From: Prochlorococcus sp. AG-449-G23 | GTDB taxonomy: Bacteria; Cyanobacteriota; Cyanobacteriia; PCC-6307; Cyanobiaceae | NCBI GenBank assembly: GCA_003209585.1 | Contig: QCQJ01000007.1 | Location: forward strand, 1-64,000 | Direction: 5' to 3' | DNA: 64,000 nucleotides | Shown: positions 21,285-29,438 of the stretch, piece after piece | How the letters are laid out: every line of letters starts with the position of its first letter | How positions within the stretch are numbered: position 1 is the stretch's first letter | Translations under genes and position numbers: made by a program | The notes under the pieces: model-generated | The model's database searches: none | Told to the model about the DNA's origin: nothing | The model's input: only the letters and a program-made list of their open reading frames with translations

Positions 21285-21407
21285 ATGATCAATTCATTAA
21301 ACAAATTATTGCCAGTTGGCAAAAAGGTCAAAAAATATTTGCCTTTTTTTATTGGATTTAAATTACTTACATTTACTGGCTTTCTTACTTATTTAATGAA
21401 TCGCTAA
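21285..21407 (+). CDS. Small membrane protein
   Basis: A 40-residue ORF: MINSLNKLLPVGKKVKKYLP, helix 'FFIGFKLLTFTGFLTYL', end MNR. Basic N-terminus then one helix. 43 bases before 21451-21645. Not in the track; no family known. Confidence 0.45.
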   Translation: MINSLNKLLPVGKKVKKYLPFFIGFKLLTFTGFLTYLMNR

Positions 21408-21450
21408 TTGATATTACCTTAACAATAAAGTTTAACTAAATTATAATCTA

Positions 21451-21645
21451 GTGAATAAAGAAGAACGAACTAAAAGATTTAAGTCTATGTCTAGTATGCA
21501 AAGACAAGAACTGATATTAAAGAAAATGAAAGAGAGAGGCATAGAGGTCGGAAGTGGAATTCCAAATAAAAAATACGATAGCAAAGAGGTTTATGAATTA
21601 ATTCATATTGCAAATTGCTTCCCAGAATTAAGAAAGAAAAAATAA
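21451..21645 (+). CDS. Hypothetical basic protein
   Basis: A 64-residue protein with a GTG start: 'RTKRFKSMSSMQRQELILKK' then 'IPNKKYDSKEVYELIHIANC'. Helical, lysine-rich, soluble. No named domain. It is convergent with the DoxX gene, 31 bases between stops. Confidence 0.55.
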   Translation: MNKEERTKRFKSMSSMQRQELILKKMKERGIEVGSGIPNKKYDSKEVYELIHIANCFPELRKKK

Positions 21646-21676
21646 AAAAATATTTAGGTTTCTTTAATTAAGTAAT

Positions 21677-22057
21677 TTATTTTGGTTCCCTTATTGCAGC
21701 AATAATTAATCCACCTATCAATCCGAGATTAATAAATACTGCTCTTTGATGGAAAGGGAATAAATGAAAAATTATTGTTGTTGGAATGAGAAATAGTAAT
21801 AAAAAGATTGAACCGATTTTTTGTTTTTCTCCAAATATAAAGAATCCAGAACCCAAGATAAGACATATAATAGCTCCCACTAGAAGAATAGATGAAATTG
21901 GTTCAGGAATGCCTTTTGAAGAAATATATTCAACTGTTCTTTCAAAATTATTTATTTTGCCTGGTATGGCTGAGATAAATATTGCTGAAATTGATACTCT
22001 TGAAAAAAAATCTAAAAAAGATCTTATACTTTTATTTTTCAAAAAAGAGTTTTTCAT
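21677..22057 (-). CDS. DoxX family membrane protein
   Basis: A 126-residue protein with four predicted helices and the DoxX pattern: 'FFSRVSISAIFISAIPGKIN' at the start, a Gly-rich second helix ('LVGAIICLILGSGFFIFG') and 'FPFHQRAVFINLGLIGGLII' at the end. DoxX proteins are small membrane proteins often linked to redox or respiratory components; the exact role is unclear. A second, longer DoxX protein is at 48720-49271. Confidence 0.82.
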   Translation of the reverse strand: MKNSFLKNKSIRSFLDFFSRVSISAIFISAIPGKINNFERTVEYISSKGIPEPISSILLVGAIICLILGSGFFIFGEKQKIGSIFLLLFLIPTTIIFHLFPFHQRAVFINLGLIGGLIIAAIREPK

Positions 22058-22256
22058 AATCTTATTATAAGAAAAAAAATTTTACGCGTTTGATAAATAC
22101 TTAATTAGTCCGAAATACTTTTAAAGTTTTATCAAAGTGGTTTAGCTTAATTAATAGAAATCTTTTTAATTAATGTGAATCTTTTTAAGGTAATTAATAG
22201 TAATTTATGAATTGTTTTTTTATATTTATGAAATGATAAATTTAATTAAAATAAAA

Positions 22257-22733
22257 ATGTTTAAAAAATTTCTTTTAACTTCTACTTTACTTCTAAGTTC
22301 CCTAATAACTATATATCCTTCAAAAAAAGAAAATACTAATTTTTTCGATTATTGTTATTCTCTAGAAAAAATAATTTCTAGAAATACATTAGAAAAAAGT
22401 AAGAATCTATCGAAGAATTTTAAGCCTTTAGCAAAAGATATTACTCTATTTGGGACTAACAAAACTAAAGGTACTTTCGCTAATAAGATAATTGATCAAT
22501 ATAAAAATTCCAAAAAATTATTTATTATAACTTTTGTTCCAAACCAAATTTATTGTTTAGCAGGATATTGGATTGAGCAGTTAAGTCCAGGAAAATTTGA
22601 ATCCATTTTCTATGAGAAAACCAAACAAAAAATAATTGAATATAAGAATACTAAAAAAGAAGTAGATGGATTTATTAAAGAAATTAATTTAGAATATAAA
22701 TCTATAAAAAAAGAAATTAATGATTTTTTCTAG
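22257..22733 (+). CDS. Hypothetical exported protein
   Basis: The track begins at 22212, but the third Met (22257, MFKKFLLTSTLLLSSLITIY) gives a proper signal peptide. The 158-residue product continues with 'FFDYCYSLEKIISRNTLEKS' and a basic helical C-terminus. The YC-x-SLEK motif also occurs in 6507-6932. No known domain. It converges on 22738-23211, four bases between stops. Confidence 0.6.
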   Translation: MFKKFLLTSTLLLSSLITIYPSKKENTNFFDYCYSLEKIISRNTLEKSKNLSKNFKPLAKDITLFGTNKTKGTFANKIIDQYKNSKKLFIITFVPNQIYCLAGYWIEQLSPGKFESIFYEKTKQKIIEYKNTKKEVDGFIKEINLEYKSIKKEINDFF

Positions 22734-22737
22734 AAAA

Positions 22738-23211
22738 TCAAAATCTTTTTTCTAATAAAATTGATTCATTTGTTATGGTCGATTCATTTTTTTTAGTTTC
22801 TGAAATAAAAAATAGCATTAATCCCAAAATAATTACAAATCCAAAAATTGATAAAGAATAAATTATTTTTTTTGTGATATTAATGTTAAGTTTGTTTTTG
22901 GTGATTTTTCCAAAGAACAGAAATTTTTTATTTGATAAAAAATCATATTTTTCAGAACTGTTTTCAAAATAATAATTATTAAATAGTTCCTCCCTATTTT
23001 CATGCATGTCTATTTGCAAGTTAATTTCAGAGGCACCAACTTTGTAATTCGATTGTTCATAAAAAAAATCATGTATGTTTGAAATACTTTTTATTTTTTT
23101 ATTTTTAAAATCAAGTTTAGTTTTTTTAAAATCATTATCAAACCATTCGTCGTAAACTATAAAGTTTGGTTTAGCAAAATAAGACAAGACTCTATTACAA
23201 AAAAAGTACAT
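22738..23211 (-). CDS. Hypothetical single-pass membrane protein
   Basis: A 157-residue, Asn/Lys/Phe-rich protein with one helix at residues 117-138 ('IIYSLSIFGFVIILGLMLFF') and a short polar tail. The N-terminal 115 residues should be on one side of the membrane. Two cysteines only near the start. No family recognised; low complexity makes it less certain. Confidence 0.5.
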   Translation of the reverse strand: MYFFCNRVLSYFAKPNFIVYDEWFDNDFKKTKLDFKNKKIKSISNIHDFFYEQSNYKVGASEINLQIDMHENREELFNNYYFENSSEKYDFLSNKKFLFFGKITKNKLNINITKKIIYSLSIFGFVIILGLMLFFISETKKNESTITNESILLEKRF

Positions 23212-23875
23212 TAAGAAGATAAATCAAATAAAAAAAGAAAGTTATTTTTGTTGGTAAATTTCATAAATCATGTTTATGAATCATCATTAATTGTCAAGTT
23301 CTTATTTAAAGTAATTTTATAGATTTCCAAGCTTCTAATTTTTTATTGTTTTTTGCAAATTATTTTGCAGGAAAATTTATTATTATGACTTTCTTGCGCC
23401 ACCGTAGTAATAATAATTATGTTTGGAAATTATATTCCAAAATTCTTTACAACAAAAAACCAGTCTTTATAAATTATAGATTTAACTCTGTAATGAATTT
23501 TATGTGGCTTATGACATAAATCACATTTTTTCAATCATCTTTAATTTTGCTAATTTAATTTTAGATAAAAATAATTTTGATTTAAAATATTCACTAAAAA
23601 CTTTTTATCGTTTTATTATAAAATGCACTCTACACATACTGAAGCAAAGCAGTGGTTTCGTTGAGTGCGATTATTTTTTTGCCTGATAGAAATTTATAAT
23701 TTTACTTTTTAAAATTTTAAGGTAACTTTATTATTTATATAAAATTTGTTCAAGATTTTATTTTGCTTTAATTAAAAATAAATATATAATTATACATCTT
23801 AATTAGAACTTTAAAAAGAAACTCACGAATCATGTTTAGTTAATTTTAGTATTATTTCATAGATTTTTTAATAGT
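23212..23875. other. Long intergenic region
   Basis: 664 bases, over 75% A+T, without a credible gene. The 60-codon ORF at 23504 has shadow-like composition. The one feature is the hairpin at 23625-23680, listed separately. Confidence 0.5.
23625..23680 (+). ncRNA. Candidate small RNA 3' hairpin
   Basis: GCACTC (23625-23630) pairs with GAGTGC (23663-23668), inside which ACTG-AAGCAAAG-CAGT forms a second stem, followed by ATTATTTTTTT. Terminator-like, in the middle of a 664-base gene-free stretch; a stand-alone small RNA is possible. Confidence 0.35.
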
Positions 23876-24019
23876 ATGAACATTTACTTATTCTGGATAT
23901 TATTTTTAGCTTTATGGGCAATAGTTCCCTTAATGATTATTAAAGGTAGGGTAGATGAAAAGCCTAAGATACAGACCTCACCAAAAGTTAAAGCAAAGAA
24001 AAAAGGTTGGTTCAATTAA
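23876..24019 (+). CDS. Small membrane protein with basic tail
   Basis: A 47-residue ORF: MNIYLFWILFLALWAIVPLM and IIKGRVDEKP, then a Lys-rich tail ending KKKGWFN. The helix and 'VP-x-M-I-x-KG' resemble 5453-5542 in the hli operon. Single gene, about 90 bases before the DUF1543 gene. Function unknown. Confidence 0.5.
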   Translation: MNIYLFWILFLALWAIVPLMIIKGRVDEKPKIQTSPKVKAKKKGWFN

Positions 24020-24107
24020 GTGAATCTTTGAATTAGTAAAAATAATCTGCAAGGTAAATCTTGATAATTTAAATTAAAGTCTAAGTAATTAACTTTATTT
24101 ATAAAAA

Positions 24108-24692
24108 GTGAAAAAAGTAGAAAATATTTTTCTTTATTTGGTAGTGCTTGGGGGAAGAGCAAAAAAAGCTAATATTGAACTACATGATGTTAGATGGGTT
24201 GTTGGATCTAAAATTGAGGATACATACGATACTTTAAGAAAGGATTGGTTTGGATCTCCAAAAGGTTTGCATATTGATAGCTATAAAAAAATTAAATATG
24301 TAGATGGCTATAAGATTAATTTAATATATTTTGAAACGGATAAAATAGATAAAAAGAAATTAGTAAAAAACAATAAGGCCAAAAAACATTTATGGTTTGT
24401 CAATATTGGAGGCTATAATCCAACTTCTATGCAGGAAAAACATGAGTTTGGATTGGTTACAGCTTCAACTAAATTAGAGGCAAAAAATATAGCTAAATCT
24501 AAATGGCTTATTGGCTGCAAAAAGAAGCATAAAGATGATATTGCTTCTCTAGAAATGTTATTAAGTTGTCATGATTGTGAACTAATAAAAAAGATAGGTA
24601 ACTGGGAAATAGAATTAACCCCGGATAATAATTTTATTGAAGAAAAAAATTATCCTGATTGGTATGGTTATAAAAAAATAGATGGGATATAG
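24108..24692 (+). CDS. DUF1543 domain protein
   Basis: A 194-residue protein with a GTG start. The DUF1543 signature is clear: 'FLYLVVLGGRAKKANIELHD' followed by 'VRWVVGSKIEDT', and a second related half ('LWFVNIGGYNPTSMQEKHEF'). Two copies of the domain appear to be present, at residues 8-75 and 92-160. The function is unknown. No operon partner; it converges on the LptF/G gene. Confidence 0.85.
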   Translation: MKKVENIFLYLVVLGGRAKKANIELHDVRWVVGSKIEDTYDTLRKDWFGSPKGLHIDSYKKIKYVDGYKINLIYFETDKIDKKKLVKNNKAKKHLWFVNIGGYNPTSMQEKHEFGLVTASTKLEAKNIAKSKWLIGCKKKHKDDIASLEMLLSCHDCELIKKIGNWEIELTPDNNFIEEKNYPDWYGYKKIDGI

Positions 24693-24763
24693 AGATCTAA
24701 GATTCTTATACTTGAGAAAAAATTCTGCATATTATTTATATACATTTTAATATTCTTAAAGTC

Positions 24764-25969
24764 TTAAAAAGAACTTGATTTTCTTAATAAATAAATTCCA
24801 CCTGCTAGAGAAATTAAGACAGGTAACCATGCAGCCAAAATAGGCGTTAAAATACCTTTCACTCCAAATGAACTAAATATAAATGACATTACATAATAAA
24901 TTAATATAAGAATTACGCTTAATCCAAATCCCTGACTTTTTGAAGATCTTAAATTAGATTTAGATCCCAAACTGCTTCCTATTAAACCAAATACCAAGCA
25001 TGCAAAAGGTAGAGTAAATTTTTCTTGAATGCGGACTTTAATTCTTCTTAATTCCTTTAAGTTCCCAGTTTTTTTATAAACTTTTTCTGCTTTTATAGCC
25101 TGCTTTAAAGTCATTTCATTAGCATCTTTAGGAACTTGTGCTAATTCCAATGGTCCTTCTATAAATGGGTATATGTATCGTTTAAATTGAATATTTCCAG
25201 TTTGTCCATTTTGATCAATAGTTACCATACTTCCATTTATAAAATTCCAAGAAGAATTATTTTTATCAAATGTTGCACTTTCCGCTTTTAAGATTTGTTG
25301 TATATCTTCTCTCGAGAAATCTAAAACAGTAACTCCCTGCATAATATTATTCTCAAACCCTGATGCATAGAATATATGGGTTAGGTAGTTGTTATGTTTT
25401 GTTGGTTTATTAGTCGAAGGATCTATTCGAGAGCCATATCTAGAAAACATAATGTTACTTTTACCTGTTTCACTACTAAATGAACTACCAATTCCTGCTC
25501 TTAAAGTTAACTCTGCCAACTTATTACTTGCAGGGACTAAATTATCATTGAAATAGAAAGTTAAACCCGTCATAAATATTGAAAGAGCAATGGCTGGAGA
25601 AATAATTCTTGAAGTTTTTATCCCTAAAGATTTCAAAGCTAATAATTCTGAATTGCTTGATAATTTTCCATAGGCTAATAATGTAGAAAGCAAAACTGCC
25701 ATTGGGAATGATAAAACTAAAAAGCTAGGCAAACTAAAAAAAAGAACTTTTAAAGCTAAAAATAGAGGTAAACCAAATTCAACAATTTTTCTTATGAGAT
25801 CGAACATTACTCCAACAGATAATGAAATAACAGTAAATGCAGAAATTGCAAATATCATAGGAGGGATGATTTGCCCTAATAACCACCTATCTATCAAAGG
25901 TATTGAATACCAGGGAGTAATTATTTTATTGAAAGTTTTTTTAATTAATAGTTGATTTGAAAGTTTCAA
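24764..25969 (-). CDS. LptF/LptG-family permease
   Basis: A 401-residue YjgP/YjgQ-type permease. Helices at residues about 28-50 ('QIIPPMIFAISAFTVISLSV'), 68-95 and 108-130, a periplasmic domain in the middle (about 140-300), and C-terminal helices ('FALPFACLVFGLIGSSLGSK' region). LptF/G pull lipopolysaccharide out of the inner membrane for export. Cyanobacteria often have a single LptF/G protein, which would form a homodimer with LptB. Lone gene; length normal for the family. Confidence 0.88.
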   Translation of the reverse strand: MKLSNQLLIKKTFNKIITPWYSIPLIDRWLLGQIIPPMIFAISAFTVISLSVGVMFDLIRKIVEFGLPLFLALKVLFFSLPSFLVLSFPMAVLLSTLLAYGKLSSNSELLALKSLGIKTSRIISPAIALSIFMTGLTFYFNDNLVPASNKLAELTLRAGIGSSFSSETGKSNIMFSRYGSRIDPSTNKPTKHNNYLTHIFYASGFENNIMQGVTVLDFSREDIQQILKAESATFDKNNSSWNFINGSMVTIDQNGQTGNIQFKRYIYPFIEGPLELAQVPKDANEMTLKQAIKAEKVYKKTGNLKELRRIKVRIQEKFTLPFACLVFGLIGSSLGSKSNLRSSKSQGFGLSVILILIYYVMSFIFSSFGVKGILTPILAAWLPVLISLAGGIYLLRKSSSF

Positions 25970-26143
25970 AAGAAATTTATTTAATTTGTACTGTCTTTTC
26001 CCGCATTATAAAATATGAATGTTGTATAAACCAAGATAAAATTTGTATGAAAAGAAAATTTTAATTTACCAATCTTCAAAAAAATAGTTTTTTACTTGCA
26101 TTAAAACAAAAAATTTGGTTTCTTAAAAAGAAAAGGGTTAGGA

Positions 26144-26263
26144 ATGAAAAATAAAACTTTCATATACGAATGCAATTGCATACACTGCCAACAAAAACTA
26201 AATCAAATTAATAATGCAAAACTATATTGGAACAAATTAATCTTAAGAAAAAAGTTGGTATAG
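26144..26263 (+). CDS. Cys-rich micro-protein
   Basis: A 39-residue ORF: MKNKTFIYECNCIHCQQKLN, then a basic helical end. C-x-C-x2-C within eight residues resembles a metal or Fe-S ligand cluster, though one short cluster is not enough to call it. GGGTTAGGA lies just before the ATG. Not in the track. Function unknown. Confidence 0.45.
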   Translation: MKNKTFIYECNCIHCQQKLNQINNAKLYWNKLILRKKLV

Positions 26264-26395
26264 TTTCTCAACTAAATTATCTAAGGTTTTCAAACTTTAT
26301 TGAAGTATTTGTTTTAAAATCTATTATTTTCAGGAAAAAAATGAGTTATATGATCTCTAGATCTTTAGTATTAAGCTTCTTTTAGAATTATTATA

Positions 26396-26497
26396 TTATT
26401 TAACCTTTTGATTTTTTTTGTAAATCATATTTTCTCGATTTAAAAGAAAAAGGATAATCAAAATACAAGATGGTATGAGAATAAAATCTAAAGACAT
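26396..26497 (-). CDS. Small membrane protein
   Basis: A 33-residue ORF: MSLDFILIPSCILIILFLLN then a basic tail. The start MSL-[DE]-x-IL resembles 30970-31101. One helix. Evidence is limited to composition. Confidence 0.4.
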   Translation of the reverse strand: MSLDFILIPSCILIILFLLNRENMIYKKNQKVK

Positions 26498-26633
26498 GTA
26501 TTTTTTTTAATTCTATTTTCTATTTAGCAAATAAATAAATTTTTGACATTAGTTACTTATCTTCAAGATTTTATTTAATAGATTAAATTATTATCTGAAT
26601 GCTTAGTATATTTGCTTCCTTTTAAAATTGAAA

Positions 26634-26698
26634 GAGCCTGCAAGTATCCCACCGGCAAGCTCATGACGACCTAGTTAATTCAGATTTTCTGATTTAAC
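26634..26698. ncRNA. Candidate structured RNA, two hairpins
   Basis: GAGCCTGC (26634-26641) pairs with GCAAGCTC (26655-26662) apart from one mismatch; then GTTAATTCAG (26674-26683) pairs with CTGATTTAAC (26689-26698) apart from one mismatch. The first is G+C-rich in a very A+T-rich stretch. No T-run directly follows, so strand is undecided. Confidence 0.35.
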
Positions 26699-26925
26699 CA
26701 GCTAAGCACTTCCTAAATGCTATAAGTATTCTACTAAGTAAAATTACTTACTGTGAGTATAAATGCTTATTTTTAATGATTGATTGAGAATTTGATAATA
26801 AAAAGTGATTTGATTAAAAAATTTGGCTTATTAATTTTTTAAACAGAAATGTCACATATTGACCCATAAAATAAATACTTGGAAGAAAAAATTCGAGATT
26901 TTGGTTTACATAAGTTAATATTTGT

Positions 26926-26943
26926 GTTACTTTAGTTAACAAT
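26926..26943 (+). promoter_or_regulatory. HLR1-like site (degenerate) before hli
   Basis: GTTACTTT-AG-TTAACAAT, with one mismatch per half-site from the HLR1 consensus. The wider block TTTACATAA-x-TTAATATT-x-GTGTTAC is shared with the upstream region of the 4651 hli gene. Confidence 0.55.
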
Positions 26944-26956
26944 TATTATCCTTTTA

Positions 26957-27163
26957 ATGACAAAATCAGGTGTTACTACAGAATCAGGTGGAAGACAGAA
27001 TATGTTCCCATCAGAAACAAGGCCTTATATTGATGAAACTGTGTCTTACGATGGATATCCTCAAAATGCAGAAAAAGTAAATGGAAGATGGGCTATGGTT
27101 GGTTTCGTTGCTCTACTAGGTGCCTATGTGACAACAGGACAGATTATCCCGGGAATTTTTTAG
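26957..27163 (+). CDS. hli: High-light-inducible protein, long form
   Basis: A 68-residue Hli protein. The N-terminal 36 residues are a polar extension (SGGRQNMFPSETRPYIDETV), then the Hli core 'AEKVNGRWAMVGFVALLGAY' with intact ExxNxR, and 'TTGQIIPGIF' at the end. The extended N-terminus separates it from the 35-47 residue Hli proteins elsewhere in the window. Single-gene transcript with an HLR1-like site just upstream. Confidence 0.93.
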   Translation: MTKSGVTTESGGRQNMFPSETRPYIDETVSYDGYPQNAEKVNGRWAMVGFVALLGAYVTTGQIIPGIF

Positions 27164-27237
27164 TGCTTAAATAGTTCTTTTAATGAGCTTTTTGTTTGAG
27201 CTATATTATTTAATTCTTTTAAACAAAAATTTAGATT

Positions 27238-27366
27238 CTATTTTAAATTTGAAAATAAGAAAAACCATATAAAAGTTATAGCATTTAGGCTAAATATTAT
27301 TCCTAAAAATATATAGGCAAACTTTTTGCCAATAAATGCTGTTTCCGGTTCAAGCTTTACTCTCAT
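27238..27366 (-). CDS. Small membrane protein (GKKF...IWFF type)
   Basis: A 42-residue ORF: MRVKLEPETAFIGKKFAYIF, helix, 'LNAITFIWFFLFSNLK'. Shares G-K-K-F, L-N and I-W-F-F with 8850-9008, so probably a shorter paralogue. It is convergent with the long hli gene. Function unknown. Confidence 0.5.
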   Translation of the reverse strand: MRVKLEPETAFIGKKFAYIFLGIIFSLNAITFIWFFLFSNLK

Positions 27367-27773
27367 TTAATCTTCGGATTATCTAGATAAAAATAGCATC
27401 ATTTAACGAATATATTTATTTTTTAAAGAAGAAGAAAAATCAAATTAATATTTCTTTTTAAAATGTTATTTAATATTACCAATTTCTTTTCTCAGATTGG
27501 TTCTTATTCAGTCAATATAGATTATAAAATTAGCCAAATAGATTTCCCCAAGCCAATGTGCAACATGTTATGTAACTTAAAACTAAAAGAAATTTTTATC
27601 TAATTTTTAGAAATTGGATAGTGTTTTTATACTAATTTTTAGCATATTTTTTTGTTCGAAATAGGATTATTCAAACCTAAATTAATATAGCCCATTTATT
27701 ATCAATAAAAAATTCCATTAAAAAAACCTAATTTAATTATAAATTAGGCTATTTAAAAAATAAAGGATTTATT
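27367..27773. other. Intergenic region
   Basis: About 400 bases without a recognisable gene, repeat or hairpin. Very A+T-rich; only short frames with no supporting ribosome binding site. Confidence 0.4.
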
Positions 27774-27914
27774 TTAGATAAAACCAGGAATAATTTGACC
27801 TGTAGTTAAATATGCTCCAACAAGAGCAACAAAACCCATCATTGCGAATCTACCGTTAAGCTTTTCAGCAACGATTTTTTCTTTTTCAACTATTTTTGGC
27901 TCGTTATTTTTCAT
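27774..27914 (-). CDS. hli: High-light-inducible protein
   Basis: A 46-residue Hli: 'KIVEKEKIVAEKLNGRFAMM' then 'GFVALVGAYLTTGQIIPGFI'. Nearly the same protein as 4758-4892 (44 residues), with a slightly longer polar start. The track's longer start at 27992 belongs to the frame-shifted upstream hli. It is coupled to the 35-residue hli by TAATG, exactly as in the 4651-4892 pair. Confidence 0.93.
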   Translation of the reverse strand: MKNNEPKIVEKEKIVAEKLNGRFAMMGFVALVGAYLTTGQIIPGFI

Positions 27915-28021
27915 TAGAACCAGCCTGGAATGATTTGGCCAGTAGTGACGTATGCACCAACTGCTGCAACGAAACCTAACATTGCTGCCCAACCGTTAAA
28001 ACGTTCTGCTTCTGGAGTCAT
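27914..28021 (-). CDS. hli: High-light-inducible protein
   Basis: A 35-residue Hli whose predicted protein is identical to that of 4651-4758, while the DNA differs at many synonymous positions. Contains AERFNGWAAMLGF and TTGQIIPGWF. The start is the ATG at 28021, 15 bases from an HLR1-like site. Leads a two-gene hli operon. The Asp-tail and other small genes of the first operon are not repeated here. Confidence 0.93.
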   Translation of the reverse strand: MTPEAERFNGWAAMLGFVAAVGAYVTTGQIIPGWF

Positions 28022-28035
28022 GTTTTTTTGTGTAA

Positions 28036-28053
28036 TTTGTAAACAAATATAAC
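28036..28053 (-). promoter_or_regulatory. HLR1-like site before hli pair
   Basis: Minus strand GTTATATT-TG-TTTACAAA: one mismatch from the HLR1 consensus. It lies 15 bases upstream of the hli start, the same place as in the 4651 operon. Confidence 0.6.
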
Positions 28054-28272
28054 ATATTTATTTAATAATGTAAAGAAAATTAGAGATTATTCCTTTTTTT
28101 GTCTGGAAAAATTTGTAAAGTGCTACACATATGTGTCGTAATATACCATATTGGTGTTTTTATTTTTGTTCTGATATTTTTAAATTTCTAAACAAAAAAA
28201 ATTATAAATTAATACCTTTTTCTTTTAAAGGTTAAGCCTCATTTGGAGGTAATTTAAATTAATATATTAATT

Positions 28273-28304
28273 AGAGTCAGCTAGTAGGGATACAGGCTGA
28301 CTCT
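28273..28304. terminator. Hairpin sharing loop with 8434-8466
   Basis: AGAGTCAGC pairs with GCTGACTCT (nine pairs), loop TAGTAGGGATACAG. Loop matches the 8434 hairpin at 13 of 14 positions while a stem pair has changed on both sides. No strong T-run follows here, and no gene ends just before it; the surrounding 28054-28390 otherwise looks empty. Confidence 0.55.
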
Positions 28305-28390
28305 ATATTATTAGAATTTTTAGTTTTTGAATAAAAGTAGTTTTTAGTTTTCAAATAATTGCTATTAATAAAATAGAAATACATGAATTT

Positions 28391-28555
28391 ATGTCATTTG
28401 CAACTTATTACATGCATTTAATTTTTGGAAGAATTCCTTCTTTAATGAGTTCTGAGTTAATCCTTTACATCTTGCCTGCTCTTACAATCTCAATATTATT
28501 CTTTAGCCTTAAAATAATGTTTTTCAAGACTCCTACCTTGAGAAAGGTTAAATAA
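28391..28555 (+). CDS. Small membrane protein
   Basis: A 54-residue ORF read by hand: MSFATYYMHLIFGRIPSLMS, then a helix 'LILYILPALTISILFFSL' and a basic tail. One or two membrane segments. 46 bases before the DUF938 gene, same strand. No named family. Confidence 0.5.
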   Translation: MSFATYYMHLIFGRIPSLMSSELILYILPALTISILFFSLKIMFFKTPTLRKVK

Positions 28556-28601
28556 TAAATAATTTTAGAATTAATCTTTTTACTGAAGTGCCTAATTCTT
28601 T

Positions 28602-29225
28602 TTGATTTTGGATAATAGACTTTTTTTTTCGGCAACTCAAAGAAATAGAGACTGCATTGGTGATGTCTTATCCAGAATTATAAAAAAAGGTTCAGTATTG
28701 GAGATCGGGAGTGGCAGTGGTGAACATGGAGTGGTATTTCAAAAACGCTTTCCTGAAATAATTTGGCAAACAAGTGACCCAGAGTTAGTGCATAGAAAAA
28801 GCATAAGTTCTTGGATTGAGTATGAAGACTTAACTAGGAAAATGCCCCAGCCTCTTGAGATTGATGTAGAAAAGATTCCTTGGAAAATTCCATTGAGATT
28901 AGCTCATTCTTTGCAAGGAATAGTCTCTATAAATATGATTCATGTAGCACAGTGGTCTTGTACTGTAGCACTCTTTAGAGAGTCAGGAAAATTACTTAAT
29001 AAGGGACAATTTTTGATATTGTATGGGCCATTTAAAATTTGTAATAAGCATACAAGTGAAAGTAATTATTTTTTCGATAATTCATTGAAAATGCAAAATA
29101 ATCTTTGGGGTATTAAAAATCTTGAGCAAGTTTGTGATGAGAGTGAGAAAAATGGTTTTTCTCAAGAAGATATTATTAGGATGCCTGCAAATAATTTTTC
29201 AATAATTTACAGAAAAGTTTCTTGA
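28602..29225 (+). CDS. DUF938 family SAM-dependent methyltransferase-like protein
   Basis: A 207-residue protein with a TTG start. DUF938 pattern: 'FFSATQRNRDCIGDVLSRII', then motif I of a SAM-binding Rossmann fold 'VLEIGSGSGEHGVVFQKRFP', 'WQTSDPE', and 'NMIHVAQWSCTVALFRESGK' and 'LILYGPFKICNKHTSESN'. Length is normal. The substrate of the family is unknown. Possibly co-transcribed with the small membrane gene upstream. Confidence 0.88.
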   Translation: MILDNRLFFSATQRNRDCIGDVLSRIIKKGSVLEIGSGSGEHGVVFQKRFPEIIWQTSDPELVHRKSISSWIEYEDLTRKMPQPLEIDVEKIPWKIPLRLAHSLQGIVSINMIHVAQWSCTVALFRESGKLLNKGQFLILYGPFKICNKHTSESNYFFDNSLKMQNNLWGIKNLEQVCDESEKNGFSQEDIIRMPANNFSIIYRKVS

Positions 29226-29276
29226 TAAGTCAAATACAAATTTCATTAAGTTATTCAGATTCTTCATATTAAATGA

Positions 29277-29438
29277 TCAACCTGATAGTTTTTTGCTCCA
29301 TTCTTTATGCTTTTGATCTAAATCTGAAATTTTTTCGCCTAAACTCAACTGTCTTTCTAATAATTCAACTTTTGTAAGTGTTATTTTTTCCGAATAAAAT
29401 TTAATAGGCTGCTTACCATACAGATTATCACCACTCAT
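29277..29438 (-). CDS. Hypothetical 53-residue helical protein
   Basis: ORF not in the track: MSGDNLYGKQPIKFYSEKIT then 'LERQLSLGEKISDLDQKHKE'. A polar N-terminus and a heptad-like helix that may form a coiled coil. It converges on DUF938. Good coding composition; function unknown. Confidence 0.55.
   Translation of the reverse strand: MSGDNLYGKQPIKFYSEKITLTKVELLERQLSLGEKISDLDQKHKEWSKKLSG

Larger units (their letters stand above)
26498..26956. other. Intergenic region before hli gene
   Basis: No gene. Holds the hairpin pair at 26634-26698 and, at its end, the HLR1-like site and conserved upstream sequence of the hli gene at 26957. Confidence 0.5.

Noticed and set aside
23504-23686. 60-codon plus-strand ORF in the track
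   Set aside because: No ribosome binding site and low-complexity Phe/Asn/Leu content; its end overlaps a hairpin with terminator shape.
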